Source: Saprospiraceae bacterium
GTDB taxonomy: Bacteria > Bacteroidota > Bacteroidia > Chitinophagales > Saprospiraceae
Direction: 5' to 3'
Length of the DNA: 64,000 nt
Assembly (NCBI GenBank): GCA_013001975.1
Contig: JABDKX010000099.1
Location: forward strand, 1-64,000
Below the pieces are notes generated by a model. The model worked only from the letters and a program-made list of their open reading frames with translations, did not search any database and was not told where the DNA came from. Positions within the stretch are counted from its first letter, which is position 1; the number at the start of each line of letters is the position of its first letter. The position numbers were made by a program, and so were the translations under genes. Of the stretch, positions 59,624 to 64,000 are shown one piece after another.

Positions 59624-60631
59624 ATGAAAATGAATAAACAACTTATATTGAAAAACAGACCAGTAGGCATGCCAACAGAGGATACTTGGTCACTGGTAGA
59701 ATCAGCGATACCAGAACCTAAAGAAGGTGAAGTTTTGGTTCAAACACATTATATATCTTTAGATCCAGCGATGCGAGGATGGATGAATGATTCGAAATCA
59801 TATATTCCTCCAGTTGCTTTGGATGATGTCATGCGTGCTGGAACGATTGGCGTTGTGTTGAAATCTAACAACCATCCAAACTTTAACGAAGGCGATGTGC
59901 TGACAGGTTGGGGAGGAGTCCAACAATATTTTACGACCAACGGAGAAGGTCATTTTAAAGTAGATACTTCACTGGCACCCATGACCAAATATATTGGCGC
60001 TTTGGGCATGCCCGGGATGACGGCATATTTTGGTATTCAAGAAGTAGGGAAGATAAAAGAAGGTGAAGTCGTGTTGGTGTCTGGAGCTGCAGGTGCTGTA
60101 GGCAGCGTCGTTGGCCAAATTGCTAAAATAAAAGGATGTACCGTCGTTGGTGTGGCTGGTGGTCCAGATAAATGTAAGTATGTTGTTGAAACGTTAGGAT
60201 TTGATGCTTGCGTTGATTATAAAAATGAAAATTTATATACGGCATTAAAGCAAAATTGCCCTAAAGGAATCGATGTTTACTTTGATAATGTCGGAGGCGA
60301 GATTTTGGATGCAGCACTTTCAAGAATTCGGCGACACGCCAGAATCGTTATTTGTGGGGCCATCTCTCAATATAATGAAACGTCAGTTCAAGGGCCAAAA
60401 AACTATTTGTCTCTTTTAGTTAACAGGGCGACCATGCAAGGAATGGTTGTGTTTGATTATGCAGACAGGTATAAGGAAGCAGCAATGCAAATGGGTATGT
60501 GGATGATGGAAGGCAAACTGAAAACAGAGGAAGATGTGTATGAAGGCATAGAAAACTTTTACGAAACATTTACACGATTATTTAGTGGCGATAAAAGAGG
60601 TAAATTAGTTTTAAAATTAATTGAGGAATAA
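59624..60631 (+). CDS. NADP-dependent alkenal/prostaglandin reductase-like oxidoreductase
   Basis: This 335-residue zinc-independent MDR enzyme is of the PTGR1/leukotriene B4 12-hydroxydehydrogenase type. It has HYISLDPAMRGWMND near the N-terminus, GALGMPGMTAYFG, the nucleotide motif SGAAGAVGSVVGQ and FDNVGGEILD. It reduces the double bond of alpha,beta-unsaturated carbonyls with NADPH. The ATG at 59624 is used; the ATG at 59630 (MNKQLILKN) is equally plausible. It is followed by a quinone-oxidoreductase gene after 2 bases. Confidence 0.93.
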   Translation: MKMNKQLILKNRPVGMPTEDTWSLVESAIPEPKEGEVLVQTHYISLDPAMRGWMNDSKSYIPPVALDDVMRAGTIGVVLKSNNHPNFNEGDVLTGWGGVQQYFTTNGEGHFKVDTSLAPMTKYIGALGMPGMTAYFGIQEVGKIKEGEVVLVSGAAGAVGSVVGQIAKIKGCTVVGVAGGPDKCKYVVETLGFDACVDYKNENLYTALKQNCPKGIDVYFDNVGGEILDAALSRIRRHARIVICGAISQYNETSVQGPKNYLSLLVNRATMQGMVVFDYADRYKEAAMQMGMWMMEGKLKTEEDVYEGIENFYETFTRLFSGDKRGKLVLKLIEE

Positions 60632-60633
60632 AT

Positions 60634-61611
60634 ATGAAAGCAATTCTTTGTGAAAAACATGGCCCGCCGTCAGATTTGGTTTTAAAGGATATGCCCAGCC
60701 CTAAACCAAAAGACGATCAAGTTATTGTTACAGTAAAAGCTTGTTCCGTGAATTTTCCAGACACTTTAATTATTCAAGGAAAATATCAATTTAAACCCGA
60801 CTTGCCTTTTTCACCAGGTAGTGATATTTCAGGAATTGTAAAAGAAGTAGGGGAGAAAGTAAAAAATGTAAAGGTTGGAGACGAGGTATTTGGATTCGTA
60901 AGATACGGTGGATTCGCGGAAGAAGTGGCCGTTCATAAAAGTCAAGTGTTTCCTAAGTTACCAAATATGAGTTTTCCAATGTCAGCTTCCTTCATGTTAG
61001 CATACGGAACTTCGTATCATGCTTTAAAAGACAGAGCACAATTAAAAGAAGGAGAAACATTGGTTGTTCTCGGAGCATCTGGCGGCGTAGGATTAGCAGC
61101 GGTCGAATTAGCTAAAAATATGGGCGCTCGTGTTATTGCTGCCGCATCTACTGATGATAAGTTGAATCTTTGCAAAGAATACGGTGCCGATGCGATTATA
61201 AATTATTCAAAAGAGGATCTGAAAAATAGGATCAAAGAATTAACTGACGGAAAGGGGGCAGACGTTATTTATGATCCTATAGGAGATAAATATACAGAAC
61301 CTGCTTTAAGAGCAACAGCCTGGAAAGGCAGATATTTAATCGTAGGTTTTGCAGCAGGTGAAATACCTAAAATTCCGATGAATTTACCATTGCTCAAAGG
61401 TTGTCAAATTGTCGGCGTTTTCTGGGGCAGCTTTAGCCTAAAAAATCCAAGTGCCAGTTTACAAAACAGCATGGAATTGATGCAGATGTTTTCGCAAAAG
61501 AAAATCAATCCTTACATACAAAAATTATATCCATTGGAAGATGCACCAAAAGCATTAGAAGATATGATGAACCGCAAAGTGAAGGGGAAGGTGATTGTTA
61601 CAATGGCATAA
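60634..61611 (+). CDS. NADPH:quinone oxidoreductase-family protein
   Basis: This 325-residue zinc-independent MDR protein has SVNFPDTLIIQGKYQ and PGSDISGIVKEVGE in the catalytic half, the nucleotide motif LGASGGVGLAAVELAKNMGA, and ADVIYDPIGDK near the C-terminus. Members reduce quinones or enoyl compounds with NADPH. It is the last gene of the kinase-SDR-PTGR run, with a 2-base gap before it. Direction and spacing suggest a common operon. Repeats begin about 50 bases downstream. Confidence 0.92.
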   Translation: MKAILCEKHGPPSDLVLKDMPSPKPKDDQVIVTVKACSVNFPDTLIIQGKYQFKPDLPFSPGSDISGIVKEVGEKVKNVKVGDEVFGFVRYGGFAEEVAVHKSQVFPKLPNMSFPMSASFMLAYGTSYHALKDRAQLKEGETLVVLGASGGVGLAAVELAKNMGARVIAAASTDDKLNLCKEYGADAIINYSKEDLKNRIKELTDGKGADVIYDPIGDKYTEPALRATAWKGRYLIVGFAAGEIPKIPMNLPLLKGCQIVGVFWGSFSLKNPSASLQNSMELMQMFSQKKINPYIQKLYPLEDAPKALEDMMNRKVKGKVIVTMA

Positions 61612-61666
61612 TTCATAATTCAAAATATATTCACCACAAATTTTATATTAAGAATAAACCCAGATC

Positions 61667-61717
61667 TTGAATCTTTAATTTTGAATCTTTAATCTTTAAT
61701 CTTTAATCTTTAATTCT
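61667..61717. repeat. Heptanucleotide tandem repeat, array 1
   Basis: About six near-identical copies of CTTTAAT/CTTGAAT units (7 bases) lie in the convergent gap after the quinone oxidoreductase gene. No ORF or hairpin is formed. Confidence 0.8.
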
Positions 61718-61754
61718 ATCTTTCCTATCCACCCTCTTCGCGGTTCATTCCATC

Positions 61755-61784
61755 AAAGCCTGTTGGCTTAGGTCCTACGGACTT
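61755..61784. other. Pair of adjacent hairpins between the repeat arrays
   Basis: AAGCC/GGCTT (61756-61769) is directly followed by AGGTCC/GGACTT (61770-61784). The surrounding 50 bases have higher G+C than the flanking arrays and resemble an inserted module. No coding frame is evident. Confidence 0.5.
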
Positions 61785-61790
61785 CATTGC

Positions 61791-61896
61791 ATTAATTTTT
61801 AATTTTTAATTTTTAATTTTTAATCTTTAATCTTTAATCTTTAATCTTTAATCTTTAATCTTTAATCTTTAATTTTGAATCTTTAATCTTTAATCT
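61791..61896. repeat. Heptanucleotide tandem repeat, array 2
   Basis: TTTTTAA units change into CTTTAAT units, about fifteen copies in all including one TTTTGAAT variant, ending 4 bases before the stop codon of the convergent reductase gene. Slippage at such units makes copy number variable. Confidence 0.85.
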
Positions 61897-61899
61897 GCC

Positions 61900-63915
<2,016 letters not shown>

Positions 63916-64000
63916 TTAATTGCAATCTGTAAAAAAAGAAAAAGGACAACTGTAATCGTCCTAATTAATATTTGCAAGATATAAAAAACTAAGTTACTTA

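Noticed and set aside
61667-61896. CRISPR-like array
   Set aside because: Units are 7 bases with no spacers and no cas genes nearby.

Overview
The window looks like a chromosomal segment of a free-living Bacteroidota bacterium, probably in or near Saprospiria. The evidence is low G+C, many lipoproteins with short lipoboxes, GLPGLI and TonB-plug barrel proteins, type IX secretion C-terminal sorting domains on two proteins (12664-13779, 37526-38494), a HYC_CC_PP protein, and starts chosen without Shine-Dalgarno sequences. There is no rRNA, prophage, transposase or CRISPR array.

Layout. 0.1-8.6 kb: two tandem paralogous lipoproteins, a sphingomyelin-synthase-like PAP2 protein, a two-component system, and a divergent GLPGLI plus outer-membrane barrel pair. 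8.7-13.8 kb: a very large TolB-propeller/amidohydrolase protein, an orphan NarL-type regulator, and a type IX-exported CE1-like esterase. 13.8-19.8 kb: molybdenum cofactor genes (MoeB-rhodanese, MoaE, MoaD, XdhC, MoaA, MoaC) with a TauE/SafE permease and a small esterase. The MoeB homologue has no ATG, GTG or TTG start. 19.9-20.5 kb: an intact tRNA-Val(GAC) flanked by a duplicated 5' half and a broken 3' half, each abutting a short three-hairpin element. The two elements differ by compensatory base changes.

20.5-27.0 kb and 48.2-53.3 kb are two stress and envelope clusters: universal stress protein, baeRF-like protein, Dps, DUF1328, small lipoproteins, DUF2254, then a divergent XRE pair, an ECF sigma factor, DUF2383, YtxH, a holin-X-like protein and an AI-2E permease. 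27.1-43.9 kb is a copper/heavy-metal island. A CusA-BNR-TolC-CusB efflux operon is followed by an HMA-AraC fusion regulator and a His-rich metal lipoprotein. An MbnP/MbnH-type pair follows, then a second di-haem peroxidase, a CX4CH cytochrome-like lipoprotein and a TonB-dependent receptor. I infer that it couples copper export, copper sensing and copper capture at the surface.

44.0-48.1 kb holds an aromatic amino-acid permease, a Cys-type sulfatase and a membrane EEP-family protein. A truncated formylglycine-enzyme-like lipoprotein sits at 25.1 kb. 53.5-57.7 kb holds a small barrel protein, an EamA transporter, SelO, two small hypothetical proteins and MsrA. 57.8-63.9 kb holds a possible operon (ACAD10/11-like kinase, SDR, PTGR-type alkenal reductase, quinone oxidoreductase) facing an OYE/dienoyl-CoA reductase. 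Between them are heptanucleotide tandem repeats around a hairpin-rich island. The best candidate for something undescribed is the tRNA-Val-associated three-hairpin element.
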